A stretch of 49,642 nt of DNA from Bacteroidota bacterium (GCA_013285825.1 JABDGV010000003.1:154405-204046); one strand, 5' to 3'. Numbered from the stretch's first letter, positions 25,898-36,228 are shown. The notes: generated by a model from the letters alone, not told the origin. Translations and numbers: made by a program.

Positions 25898-27250
25898 ATG
25901 GAATTTTGGATAACCGTCTCAATGAAAATTTTAAACGCAAAGACGCAAAGACACAAAGAGGCAAAGAAAAGCTATTTTAGTTTTCTCTTTGCGCCTTTGC
26001 AACTTTGCGCCTTTGCGTTTAAATATGTACAAATTTTTGCCTTCCTAATACTTCTACACACCTCTCTTTTCGGAGCCATTCAACTGGGCGCTGATCGAAT
26101 TTTTCAAGAGCCCTATTTAAAAGAAATTCGAGGGAAAAAAATTGCCCTTGTCACCAACCAAACAGGCGTTTTAAGCACGCTTGAAAGCACAATTAATGCC
26201 CTAAAACGAAGAGAGAGCGAATTCTCCTATACCCTAAAAGCGCTCTTTGCACCCGAACATGGACTCTTCGGCATTCAGCAGGCTGGAGAAAATGTTCAAA
26301 AATCAACCTATCAGGGAATGGTTGTGTATAGCCTTCATGGAGAGACTCGCAGGCCGACAGCCGAAATGCTCAAAGGATTAGACGCCATCTTATTTGATAT
26401 CCAAGACATTGGCTGTAGATCCTATACCTACATATCAACCCTTTTCTACGTTATGGAAGAGGCAGCGAAAAAAAATATCCCTGTCATTGTTCTGGACAGA
26501 CCGAACCCGTTGGGCGGGCTTATTGTCGATGGGCCGCTTCTTGAAGCTGAGTATCGCTCCTTTGTCGGCTACATCAAAATCCCTTATGTGCATGGCATGA
26601 CCGTTGGAGAGCTTGCCCGCTTTTTTAATGGCGAATACAAAATTAACTGCCCTCTCGTAGTCGTCCCTATGAAGGGTTGGAAGCGAATGCTCTCTTTTCA
26701 ATCCACAGGACTTCAGTGGATTCCAACAAGCCCAAATATCCCAGATCCCATAGCCGCCTGCTGCTATGGCATTACCGGAATTTTAGGAGAGCTTGAAATC
26801 GTCAATATCGGCGTTGGAAACACCTGTCCTTTTCGAGTCATTTTAGCTCCCTGGATTAATGCAGAGGCATTTACAAAAATGCTTCAGAAAAGAAACCCGC
26901 CAGGTCTTCGCTTTGCTCCTTATTACTATAGGCCAAGTTCTGGCCGCTATGCAAAACAGGACTGCCAAGGAGCATTAATTCTTATTGATAACCCAGTAGC
27001 CGTCCGCCCAGTTTCAACCTGCTGGCACATCTTTGATTGCTTGAAGGCTCTTTATCCCAGCAAAGTCAAACAGGCTTTAAAGGGAGCCGCCTTAAAGAAG
27101 GATTTCTTCAATAAACTCTGCGGAACAGATAAAGTATGGAATCTTGTCCTCCATGATCCATCTCCTTTTGCCTCCCTTCAATCGCTCCATCAGAGTGAAC
27201 TCAAACGATTCAAGGAAGTTCGCAAGCGCTACCTCATCACTGAATATTGA
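25898..27250 (+). CDS. NamZ-like exo-beta-N-acetylmuramidase (DUF1343) with repeat-derived N-terminus
   Basis: The domain from about residue 60 matches the DUF1343/NamZ family, exo-enzymes that release MurNAc from peptidoglycan fragments: ALVTNQTGV, ALFAPEHGLFG, YSLHGETRRPT, FDIQDIGCRSYTYISTL, VLDRPNPLGG and YVHGMTVGELARF. The N-terminus is odd. Residues about 12-42 are encoded by a GCAAAG-family palindromic repeat (25930-26023), giving a lysine-rich stretch (NAKTQRHKEAKK) and then hydrophobic sequence. No ATG occurs in frame after the repeat and before the hydrophobic segment YVQIFAFLILLHTSLFG, which looks like the original signal peptide. The start may be at 25898 or at the ATG at 25922. 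The enzyme may recycle or trim peptidoglycan. Confidence 0.88.
   Translation: MEFWITVSMKILNAKTQRHKEAKKSYFSFLFAPLQLCAFAFKYVQIFAFLILLHTSLFGAIQLGADRIFQEPYLKEIRGKKIALVTNQTGVLSTLESTINALKRRESEFSYTLKALFAPEHGLFGIQQAGENVQKSTYQGMVVYSLHGETRRPTAEMLKGLDAILFDIQDIGCRSYTYISTLFYVMEEAAKKNIPVIVLDRPNPLGGLIVDGPLLEAEYRSFVGYIKIPYVHGMTVGELARFFNGEYKINCPLVVVPMKGWKRMLSFQSTGLQWIPTSPNIPDPIAACCYGITGILGELEIVNIGVGNTCPFRVILAPWINAEAFTKMLQKRNPPGLRFAPYYYRPSSGRYAKQDCQGALILIDNPVAVRPVSTCWHIFDCLKALYPSKVKQALKGAALKKDFFNKLCGTDKVWNLVLHDPSPFASLQSLHQSELKRFKEVRKRYLITEY
25930..26023. repeat. GCAAAG-family palindromic repeat, copy 2, inside a coding region
   Basis: Left-arm units (AAACGCAAAG, ACGCAAAG, ACACAAAG, AGGCAAAG) run at about 9-bp spacing and are mirrored by CTTTGCGCC/CTTTGCGTTT units on the right. 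The termini TTTAAACGCAAAG and CTTTGCGTTTAAA are perfectly inverted. The whole element is read in frame as part of the NamZ-like protein. Confidence 0.85.
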
Positions 27251-27259
27251 AATGAGAGA

Positions 27260-27355
27260 AATTTCTACCACAGAGATCACAGAGCGCACAGAGAGAGAAA
27301 AAGAGAATCTTGCTCAAGAGGCTCTGTGTACTCTGTGCGCTCTGTGGTAGAAATT
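27260..27355. repeat. CACAGAG-family palindromic repeat, copy 3
   Basis: The ends form a perfect 16-bp inverted repeat (AATTTCTACCACAGAG at 27260-27275 and its complement at 27340-27355), with inner CACAGAG/CTCTGTG units. It starts ten bases after the namZ stop codon and is followed by a second repeat block. Confidence 0.85.
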
Positions 27356-27373
27356 ACAAAAAACAAAAAAATC

Positions 27374-27459
27374 AACAGGATAGGCAGGATCGACAGGATA
27401 AGCTGCAGAGAAAATTTCTCTTCTTTGTCTCTCTGTGTGCTCTGTGATCTCTGTGGTAA
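27374..27459. repeat. ACAGGAT units followed by a CACAGAG-family right arm
   Basis: Three CAGGAT units at 27376, 27385 and 27394 are exactly 9 bp apart. After a short spacer a right arm with CTCTGTG units runs to about 27458 (ending CTCTGTGGTAA). No matching left arm stands directly before it, but the complete copy at 27260-27355 does, so one element may have been inserted into or recombined with another. With the preceding repeat and the CIRCE site it fills the 328-base gap between namZ and groES. Confidence 0.75.
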
Positions 27460-27491
27460 AAAATATCTAAAAATGTATTACAATGATAAAT

Positions 27492-27518
27492 TTAGCACTC
27501 GTAAATCGAAACTGCTAA
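27492..27518 (+). promoter_or_regulatory. CIRCE operator (HrcA binding site) upstream of groES
   Basis: TTAGCACTC (27492-27500), a 9-base spacer and AACTGCTAA (27510-27518) match the CIRCE consensus TTAGCACTC-N9-GAGTGCTAA in the left arm fully and in the right arm at 7 of 9 positions. HrcA binding here would repress groESL until heat stress. A TACAAT hexamer at 27479-27484 may be the -10 box. The site starts about 33 bases after a palindromic repeat. Confidence 0.9.
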
Positions 27519-27578
27519 TTGACCTAAATGACACTCTCTACCTAAACTTACTCCCAAACTACAATTGGGAGACCTCCT

Positions 27579-27869
27579 ATGGAAATAAAACCTCTCGGAA
27601 AACGTGTGCTCGTCCGCCGATCAAAAGTACAAACAACTAAAGGCGGCATTCTCCTTCCCGACACTGCAAAAGAAAAGCCCAAAGAGGGCGAAGTGCTTGC
27701 TGTTGGCCCTGGCGAAATCAATGATGCTGGTGAAAGAGAGCTTCCAACAGTCAAAAAGGGCGATCGAGTCCTATTTGCTAACTACGGCGGAACAGAAGTT
27801 AAAATCGAAAGCGATGACGAAGAGCTTCTCATTTTGAGAGAAGATGAAATCCTAGGCGTACTAGTATAA
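27579..27869 (+). CDS. groES: Co-chaperonin GroES
   Basis: The 96-residue co-chaperonin forms the lid of the GroEL chamber. It has the typical start EIKPLGKRVLVRR, the mobile loop region around TTKGGILLPDTAKEKPKEGEV and the end LLILREDEILGVL. It is 16 bases before groEL and lies downstream of the CIRCE site, so it is the first gene of a heat-shock operon. Confidence 0.98.
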   Translation: MEIKPLGKRVLVRRSKVQTTKGGILLPDTAKEKPKEGEVLAVGPGEINDAGERELPTVKKGDRVLFANYGGTEVKIESDDEELLILREDEILGVLV

Positions 27870-27879
27870 GTTAAGGTGA

Positions 27880-29550
<1,671 letters not shown>

Positions 29551-29570
29551 GTGGTCGGATTTTAATTTAT

Positions 29571-29604
29571 ATTCCCTGAAGAGCAATCTTCAGGGAATTT
29601 TTTT
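29571..29604 (+). terminator. Intrinsic terminator of the groES-groEL operon
   Basis: ATTCCCTGAA (29571-29580) pairs perfectly with TTCAGGGAAT (29589-29598) around an 8-base loop, followed by a run of T. It separates groEL from the zinc-ribbon gene, which starts 12 bases later. Confidence 0.9.
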
Positions 29605-29615
29605 GTGGAGTACTT

Positions 29616-29870
29616 ATGCCAACCTATGAATATTTTTGCCCCTCCTGCAACAAAACCATCGAGATCATCCATAAGGCCTCTGAGCCTGACATAAAGATTT
29701 GCCCTGAATGTTCTAAGTCTGGATTAAAACGAAAAATAAGCAAAGTGGGCCTCTCCTTCCAAGGCAGCGGCTTCTACATCACCGACTACGGAAGAAATTC
29801 GACAGGCGGCTGCGATAAACCTGGCGGATGCGGCTGCAAAAAGCAACCGACCGAGCAAAAGCCAGAGTAA
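29616..29870 (+). CDS. FmdB-family zinc ribbon protein
   Basis: The 84-residue protein starts PTYEYFCPSC and has a second CPEC pair, the four cysteines of the FmdB/CxxC zinc ribbon, followed by the usual FQGSGFYITDYGR segment and a Cys/Gly-rich tail (GCDKPGGCGCKK). It may be a regulator, but the family has no well-defined role. A GTGGAG site precedes the ATG. It converges on prmA with a 6-base gap. Confidence 0.9.
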   Translation: MPTYEYFCPSCNKTIEIIHKASEPDIKICPECSKSGLKRKISKVGLSFQGSGFYITDYGRNSTGGCDKPGGCGCKKQPTEQKPE

Positions 29871-29876
29871 TTGTCA

Positions 29877-30650
29877 CTATCGATTAAGAAAGAGCGCTAC
29901 CCACTCTCCCTCGCATATCCTCTCCTCAATTTGCCAGCCAGAGGGCAAAAGCTTTATCGCCTCCTCTTCTTGTCCTTGCAAAAGTCCAGAAAGAATAATG
30001 CAATGAGCACTCTTTAATGAATTTTGGTAGTGTGTAAATGCGTTTTGCTGATCACCTAGAGTCATGTTTGCCACAACAATATCATAAGATGAATCTACAA
30101 ATTGATCAGGAGTAATGATTGTTACAACTTGCTCAAGGTTGTTTAAAGCACAATTTTGATGGGCAACTAATAGTGCATCAGGATCAATCTCAACTCCTAC
30201 AGCATAAGTTGAGCCCATAAGGGCAGAAGCTAAGGCCAAAACCCCATTGCCCGTGCCAATATCGAGGAAAGATTTTCCAAAAACTTTGCCTGAGAGCAAC
30301 TCTAAGCTAAGCCGAGTGGAGGGGTGCGATGCATCGCCAAAAGCGGCACCGGGAAGAAGAGTGAGCACTTTTGCATTAGGCAGGGGAATCTCAATACGGC
30401 CATTGGCATAAAAAGGAGAGTGAAGAGCGCTCTGCTCATTCCAATCAATAGAATCTGCTCGAATAATTTTAAGATGGGGAAGTTGAGCCTGAAGCTGAGC
30501 TTGGAGGGCATCTAAGAACTGCTCATCGCCAATAAAAAAACAGTCAGAGCCCTCTTCAGATTGCACAACAGCGGTTACAACTCCACCAAGACCATGAATC
30601 GTTTTTTTGAGGGGAGTTAATTTCTTGTTTTGAACTGAAATCTGAAACAT
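29877..30650 (-). CDS. prmA: Ribosomal protein L11 methyltransferase-like protein
   Basis: This class I SAM methyltransferase of 257 residues has the features of PrmA: the GAAFGDASHPSTRLSLELL segment (GTGxHxTT-like), motif I in FLDIGTGNGVLALASALMG, the acidic VEIDPDAL, and VANMTLGDQ where most PrmA proteins have VANILA. PrmA trimethylates ribosomal protein L11. The changed VANM motif and the short N-terminal domain leave a small doubt about the substrate. Confidence 0.85.
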   Translation of the reverse strand: MFQISVQNKKLTPLKKTIHGLGGVVTAVVQSEEGSDCFFIGDEQFLDALQAQLQAQLPHLKIIRADSIDWNEQSALHSPFYANGRIEIPLPNAKVLTLLPGAAFGDASHPSTRLSLELLSGKVFGKSFLDIGTGNGVLALASALMGSTYAVGVEIDPDALLVAHQNCALNNLEQVVTIITPDQFVDSSYDIVVANMTLGDQQNAFTHYQNSLKSAHCIILSGLLQGQEEEAIKLLPSGWQIEERICEGEWVALFLNR

Positions 30651-30710
30651 TTGTTTTCAAGAAGAAGTGATTTAGATTATCATATTTCACAACATTAATA
30701 GTAGATTTCT

Positions 30711-33700
30711 ATGCGGACACGAATAATTCATATTTTACTTCTAATTATTTCACTAATTCCATTGCACTTACATGCGGATGAACAAAAGCGCATACTCTTT
30801 TCTCTGCTTCAACCAACACCAAGCTGGGTTGATCTTCCCGCGATTTTAGATTCTAAAGCGGCACCCAACGAAATAGAAAATAATACCCTTATTCCCCACC
30901 ATGAGCTGGTTCAAGGAAAGGTGTATTGTACCCAAATCAGTCGTGACAGTTCAGGGTATATTAAGGAAATCAAACTGCTCAATAGCTTTCAAGAACCTAT
31001 TGGAATACTCACGGTTAAACGGCAAGGAAGCTATATCACCTCCCTCTCCCTTTTCAATGATCAAGGAAAAGAGGTGAGCCTCAACACCCTCGAATATGAT
31101 GACCAGGGCAGGGTTGTTTTCCACAAAGGCAAATCTGAATCACGAATCGAATATGACGACTACAGAGATCTTATAACTATCTATGAATCGTCCGGGAGAA
31201 CTCTTCGTTTTAAAGAGACTCCTCTTGGTATTCATATAGCTCACACAACTACCAATGACGGCTTCTCAATCCGCTCCCTATGGAAGCAAAATAGTGATGG
31301 AGAGGTTACCTGGGAAGCACTCGATGATGGAACAAGCCTTGATCCCAACTCATTTGAAAACACAACCATTCGAACCTGGAAAAAAACCAACCGCACAAAA
31401 GAGAGCACGATTCAAGAAGAGGGGTATGTCGATCTTTCTACTGGTCAAGAGATATGCATAAGGCGGTGGGAAACTTCTAAGAACAAACTCATAGCTTATG
31501 GTCAAAATGGTGAAAAGCTTGTAGACATTGAAGGTCAGGATTTACACACAAATAAAAAAAATAGCTCTGCAAATATCTACAACAAAAGTTTTGATGGATT
31601 AGGGCGAATTGATTCCATCTTCCAGAGTAACGGAAAACAAGAGTCAATCTCTTATGACCTCTTCAATAATCCAATGAAGCTATCCTCAAGCGATGGATCA
31701 TCAATTACTTTCAATTTCTCATCCTCTGGACTATTAGAACAGCTAAAGCGAGCCGATGGAAGCTCTGCAAAAATAAGCTACACCAATGACGGCCTTCCAA
31801 CCTCGATTACTGATCACAAAGAAGAGCTTCTTTCCTGCAGCTACGACTCTTTAGGAAGACCAACTTCTGCTTCGATCAAAAGCCCGACAGGATCAATTGA
31901 TGAGCTTCACATTATCTACAGCTCACTTAAGCGGCTAAAGGCAACATCTTCTGCTAAAACAGTCTCCTGGGAATATGATTTTTTTGGCCGAGTGAAAACT
32001 ATTCAAGAAGATACTTTGAAAGGGATTCAAACCTGGAACATAGCCTACGACGACCTCGATCGCCTCGTATCGGTTCAGAGCCATGGAGCTATAAATTGCC
32101 TTACCGAATACACCTATGACCTCAAAGGAAGAAAGAGAAAAGAGTGCAAAACCGAAGGTGAGAAAATTGTTGAAACGCTCTGGAAATGGAATAGCGATCA
32201 AACATGTCTTATGACAATGAGATCGGTTGACGCCTCCTACCAGTACCTATTAGATAGCAAGGGTAGAATACTAACCGCCTCCTCCTTCAGCACTCATGGA
32301 CAAGAACAGGTCACATACACCTATGAAGAATTGAGTTCTGGCTATGTCCAAACAGCACGTTCGCATCGAGGAACAACAAGAACACGTGTCTATTCAGATA
32401 CGGAAGAGCTTATTTCAGAAAAGATTGCCGACAATACATTAGGCCTTCTCAGCGAATCATTTTGGTCTGAGCGAGATGGACTCGGCTCTGCCTCACTTAC
32501 TGAACGGACCTATAGGGGCGGATCAATTATTGGCTCTCGAAAAACCCGCTGGAAGTTTGGCCAAAACCGCCGTCTTGAATCAATTGAGATAGGATCTGAA
32601 ACAGGAATTTTAAGAAAAACTCTTCATCAGTATGACGATAAAGGGCATTTGATAAAAAAGACTCTTCCAGACTCCACATTCCTTACCTATGAATATGATT
32701 CCTTCGACCGGCTGCAGTCGATCCACAGCTCGGATGGAACCATCTCATCTACTTTCATATATGACTCGGATGGACGATTAACCACGGCTGTAGATCGAAC
32801 AAATGGAATACACGTTGTTAAGAACTATGCTGCCGATGGATCCCTTTTAGAAGATGGAACAAATAGTACCTTAATTCGGGCAGATCGAAATGCAAATAAA
32901 CAGATTACCTCTTTGTATCTTCCTGATGATACCTCGATTGCCTTTCGAGATGATTTGATTGAATGCAGCTATCGAGGCAAAGTTCTTTTTCGGGAACAAA
33001 GACCGACTAATATATCAATTCCCTCTCCTTCTAATCCCTTTCTTGATCCACTTTTAATTCCAAGAAGCTGGAAAGAGAGCGGCGGTGCAATTCAGTATCA
33101 ATTCGACACCTTTGGACAGCTGGAAAAAGAACCAGCTGAAAGCCAAAAATTCTGCGCTCTTGGATACCTGATTGAGCGTGATGGCGTAGCCGTCGAGCGT
33201 GATGTTGAGGGACGAATGGTTCGCTGCGGCAGTGAATCCTATGGCTATGACAAACGAGGAAATCTTCATTCTATCTCAACAAGTGAAGGCACAACCACCT
33301 TTACCTACGACGCACTCGACCGCCTCACAAAAATTACAAACAGTCGTGGAGATCTCGAAAAGTACTCCTACGATGCCTTCCACAGAAAGAGAACTATTGA
33401 AAAGATAAGAAATAACAAAAAAACAACCCTAGACCTTCTCTGGTTTGGCTTTGAAGAAATTGGATCTTTATCCAACGGGAAACTTCATGACCTCAAGATA
33501 GCAACGTATGATTCCCCTTCGATAGCTCATACAATTGGCGTAGTTACACCCAAAGGAGTCTATCATACTGTAACAAACCAGCAAGGAAGCATTATCTCCT
33601 ATACAGGAGAAGCTGCAGGGACAATATCCTACTCAGCCTTTGGAACCGCTGATAAAAAATCGCCGCTCCCTTGGGGATTTATGGGTAAACGAACTGTAAA

Positions 33701-34733
33701 CATTGTTAGAGGATGGGACTTTGGAGCAAGACTTTACCTACCAAAGACACGCGCATGGACGAGCCACGATCCTCTCGGATTAACCCAGGGTAAAAACTCC
33801 ATGGCCTTTCTCAATAACTGTCCGCTTGGCAAAGTCGAACTTTTCGGCCTTTTTAGCTGGTCCTTCAATGACCTCACTAAGCATATCTGGGAAGCTGTCG
33901 AGTCAGTTTTTTGGAAGAGCATTCGATCGATTACCTTTGCCAAACAGCAGCTCGATTGGTTCAATGAGTTCCGCTCTCATGCAGAAGATGTGGCGTTCCG
34001 CGTTGTCAGCAGAAGTTATCTAACACTTATTGGTTATAACCCCGACAGCACCATTGCAGGGACTTATGGCTCGCGAGAGCTTACAAAGAATGTGCGTATT
34101 ACTCAGATCAACGGCATCCTCAACGACTTTATCGATATCACCGGCCATGCTGATACGATCTCTGATCTACATGGAGGAGTACCTGTGCACTATGTCTATT
34201 CAGCGTCCGATGGATTTACCGGTGATATTCTTAGGTCTCTCTTTTCCAAAGTTGGATTCCTTTCAAGGCAGGCGCAACTCCTTGTCAAGACCTGGAAGAA
34301 GTTAATTAATGAGCTTGGAGGCCCAGGCAAGGGCGGCCTCATCATCCACTATGCACACAGCTTAGGCGGAACAGACACGCAGTCAGCGCTCTCCTACCTG
34401 ACCCCAGAAGAACGAAAGATGATTAAAGTATTTACCTTTGGATCACCAACTCTTGTAGCTGACAACAGCTGTCAAAGTGTTATGAATTATGTAAGCTTAA
34501 AAGATGGCATTCCAATTCTTTCTGGCCTTGACTACCTCAAAGCCTTTTTAGGCTGGAGAGAGGACGTCACGTTCGTAGAATCCAATACCACGATGCCCCT
34601 CATCGACCATTTTCTGTCGGGAGAGACATATCGCCGTATTCTCGAAGAACTGGGGAGAAAATTTCAAGAAGAGCACCTTCGCCATGAGGGCACTCGAAAC
34701 CCTTTAAAAGGAGCTGAAAGTCCATGGTACTAA
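30711..34733 (+). CDS. Exported Rhs/YD-repeat protein with C-terminal lipase-like domain
   Basis: The 1340-residue protein starts with a signal peptide (IIHILLLIISLIPLHLHA). Residues about 130-1000 contain many YD repeats (for example YDSLGRPTSA, YDDLDRLVSV, YDALDRLTKI) that in Rhs proteins wrap into a shell around the C-terminal domain. The Rhs core ends with GWDFGARLYLPKTRAWTSHDPLGL (near 1000-1025), where the usual family motif is RDPIGL. The unique tip (about 1045-1340) has HYAHSLGGTDT near residue 1213 and VFTFGSPTLV, typical of alpha/beta-hydrolase lipases, with Ala in place of the first Gly of GxSxG. Parts of the tip (QINGILN, VHYVYSASDG) recall chlamydial DUF687 proteins. It overlaps the next small gene by ten bases. 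A secreted toxin or effector is the likely role. Confidence 0.85.
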   Translation: MRTRIIHILLLIISLIPLHLHADEQKRILFSLLQPTPSWVDLPAILDSKAAPNEIENNTLIPHHELVQGKVYCTQISRDSSGYIKEIKLLNSFQEPIGILTVKRQGSYITSLSLFNDQGKEVSLNTLEYDDQGRVVFHKGKSESRIEYDDYRDLITIYESSGRTLRFKETPLGIHIAHTTTNDGFSIRSLWKQNSDGEVTWEALDDGTSLDPNSFENTTIRTWKKTNRTKESTIQEEGYVDLSTGQEICIRRWETSKNKLIAYGQNGEKLVDIEGQDLHTNKKNSSANIYNKSFDGLGRIDSIFQSNGKQESISYDLFNNPMKLSSSDGSSITFNFSSSGLLEQLKRADGSSAKISYTNDGLPTSITDHKEELLSCSYDSLGRPTSASIKSPTGSIDELHIIYSSLKRLKATSSAKTVSWEYDFFGRVKTIQEDTLKGIQTWNIAYDDLDRLVSVQSHGAINCLTEYTYDLKGRKRKECKTEGEKIVETLWKWNSDQTCLMTMRSVDASYQYLLDSKGRILTASSFSTHGQEQVTYTYEELSSGYVQTARSHRGTTRTRVYSDTEELISEKIADNTLGLLSESFWSERDGLGSASLTERTYRGGSIIGSRKTRWKFGQNRRLESIEIGSETGILRKTLHQYDDKGHLIKKTLPDSTFLTYEYDSFDRLQSIHSSDGTISSTFIYDSDGRLTTAVDRTNGIHVVKNYAADGSLLEDGTNSTLIRADRNANKQITSLYLPDDTSIAFRDDLIECSYRGKVLFREQRPTNISIPSPSNPFLDPLLIPRSWKESGGAIQYQFDTFGQLEKEPAESQKFCALGYLIERDGVAVERDVEGRMVRCGSESYGYDKRGNLHSISTSEGTTTFTYDALDRLTKITNSRGDLEKYSYDAFHRKRTIEKIRNNKKTTLDLLWFGFEEIGSLSNGKLHDLKIATYDSPSIAHTIGVVTPKGVYHTVTNQQGSIISYTGEAAGTISYSAFGTADKKSPLPWGFMGKRTVNIVRGWDFGARLYLPKTRAWTSHDPLGLTQGKNSMAFLNNCPLGKVELFGLFSWSFNDLTKHIWEAVESVFWKSIRSITFAKQQLDWFNEFRSHAEDVAFRVVSRSYLTLIGYNPDSTIAGTYGSRELTKNVRITQINGILNDFIDITGHADTISDLHGGVPVHYVYSASDGFTGDILRSLFSKVGFLSRQAQLLVKTWKKLINELGGPGKGGLIIHYAHSLGGTDTQSALSYLTPEERKMIKVFTFGSPTLVADNSCQSVMNYVSLKDGIPILSGLDYLKAFLGWREDVTFVESNTTMPLIDHFLSGETYRRILEELGRKFQEEHLRHEGTRNPLKGAESPWY

Positions 34734-35107
34734 TAGGTTTAAAGAGGTCAGCTGGTCTCGATTTTGCAGTATCCGGATCTAAACGCCGCAAAATTGATGA
34801 AACATGTTTTGTAGAGTGCTCAAACCAACAAAACTATTTTTCAAAATTGCAACCGATAACCGATACACAATTTTCTCCTCTTAACAAAAACAGATTGCAT
34901 TCACTTGAAAAGTTGCGTATTCAGACACTGATCACAAATGAGAAAACCCTCTGCAAAAACCTCATGAAGAGTCTAGAAGACATTTGCTCTGCACGAACTG
35001 TGCCAACATCTACAAAAGAAGCGGCTCTTAAGCTCATTGCAGACTACCGAAAAAAAGTAATTGAAGACTTAAATAAGTTGCTTGATGTGGATAAAGAGAA
35101 TGTTTAA
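34724..35107 (+). CDS. Small protein overlapping the Rhs gene, unknown function
   Basis: This 127-residue protein begins within the last ten bases of the Rhs gene, so it is probably translated by coupling. It is basic at the N-terminus with a KRRKID cluster that resembles a nuclear localisation signal, then mostly helical (LHSLEKLRIQTLITNEKTL and LKLIADYRKKVIEDL). No signal peptide. Position suggests a chaperone or immunity partner for the Rhs tip; the NLS-like patch instead suggests an effector. Neither is shown. Confidence 0.6.
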   Translation: MVLIGLKRSAGLDFAVSGSKRRKIDETCFVECSNQQNYFSKLQPITDTQFSPLNKNRLHSLEKLRIQTLITNEKTLCKNLMKSLEDICSARTVPTSTKEAALKLIADYRKKVIEDLNKLLDVDKENV

Positions 35108-35116
35108 ACCGCTGAT

Positions 35117-36097
35117 TTAGTGGAGATCTACTTCAATCAGATTTGGAAAGGCTTTCATCACCTTCTCTTTATCAAGAGCTTGATAAAAGAGCTTAATATT
35201 GGGCCCTGCGTCCATGGAAGCGTACACTAAAAGCCCATCTTCACGCCATTTCCAGATTATTTTAAGAAGAGACAAGCTCTTTTCAGACAAGTACATAAGC
35301 GGCGGCCATGCAGAGAGCATGGTTGCATGCATAGTCAGGGCGTTTGATTCAACAATATGGCCGAAGCTTGCAAAGTCTCGTTTTTTAATACATTCCTGAA
35401 TCTCTATGATATCCTCTTCAACTATCATTGGCCATTGTGGATAAAGCTTAGAGGTCTTTTGCGTTCGAAGCATCCCTTCTTTCGATCCAACTGCTTTTTC
35501 TCCAGAATCGACAAGAAGAAGTCCTAAGCAAAGATCGGGCCATGAGAGGGAGAGTTTTTCAGCATAAGAATCTAGGCCATCGTCGCTCAAACCACGCGTC
35601 CAGAGCACAAAACCCTTTTCTATTGAGCGGCAAGCGCTTCCGCTGCCAACCCTAGCTAAAAGCGAAAGGTTTTTATTTGAAAGCTTCCAGTCAAAGAGGT
35701 CATTCAAGGCCAATGTGAGTGCTGCAAAACCAGAAGCAGAAGAGGCAAGGCCCGCTTTTGTAGGAACTTCATTGGCTGTTTTCACCACAAACCCAAAATC
35801 GGCATCTGGTCGAAAGAGATCTAAAAAGCTAGTTAGACGCACAGCAAATGGATCAGTTGAGAGCAGCATCTGATCAGATAAGAAAATTTGATCCTTGCCA
35901 TGATGCCAAGAAATATCTGTTTGAGTCCCTTTTGAAAGGGAGATGGAAAGGCTCGAAGCTGTTGGAAGGTTCAACTCTTCATTACGCTTTCCCCAGTACT
36001 TGCAGAGAGCAATATTGACAGGCGCCCACGCATGGCCGCTCTTCTTCGTTGGGTGTGAAGGCAATACAATTTTGCGAACATATTCTTTTCTATTCAT
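35117..36097 (-). CDS. mvaD: Diphosphomevalonate decarboxylase
   Basis: This GHMP-family enzyme makes isopentenyl diphosphate, the last step of the mevalonate pathway. The 326-residue protein has the family start HAWAPVNIALCKYWGKR, the TASSLSISLS segment and the phosphate-binding loop KAGLASSASGFAALTLAL, plus GSGSACRSIEKGFVLW. With the next two genes upstream on the same strand it forms a lower mevalonate cluster. Upstream enzymes (HMG-CoA synthase and reductase) and IPP isomerase are not in the window. Confidence 0.92.
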   Translation of the reverse strand: MNRKEYVRKIVLPSHPTKKSGHAWAPVNIALCKYWGKRNEELNLPTASSLSISLSKGTQTDISWHHGKDQIFLSDQMLLSTDPFAVRLTSFLDLFRPDADFGFVVKTANEVPTKAGLASSASGFAALTLALNDLFDWKLSNKNLSLLARVGSGSACRSIEKGFVLWTRGLSDDGLDSYAEKLSLSWPDLCLGLLLVDSGEKAVGSKEGMLRTQKTSKLYPQWPMIVEEDIIEIQECIKKRDFASFGHIVESNALTMHATMLSAWPPLMYLSEKSLSLLKIIWKWREDGLLVYASMDAGPNIKLFYQALDKEKVMKAFPNLIEVDLH

Positions 36098-36146
36098 AAA
36101 TATTGAGCACTAACTACCGTAAGTTAAAGTTTGTCTCTATTTTTAA

Positions 36147-36218
36147 ACCACAGAGATCACAGAGCGCACAGAGAGAAATTTGTTGCAATATCTCTGTGTG
36201 CTCTGTGATCTCTGTGGT
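36147..36218. repeat. CACAGAG-family palindromic repeat, copy 4
   Basis: The two 28-base arms (36147-36174 and 36191-36218) are inverted copies with a single mismatch, each made of three CACAGAG-type units about 10 bp apart, around a 16-base loop. It lies between mvaD and the next kinase gene on the same strand. It is the cleanest copy in the window. Confidence 0.9.
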
Positions 36219-36228
36219 AAAGTAATTA

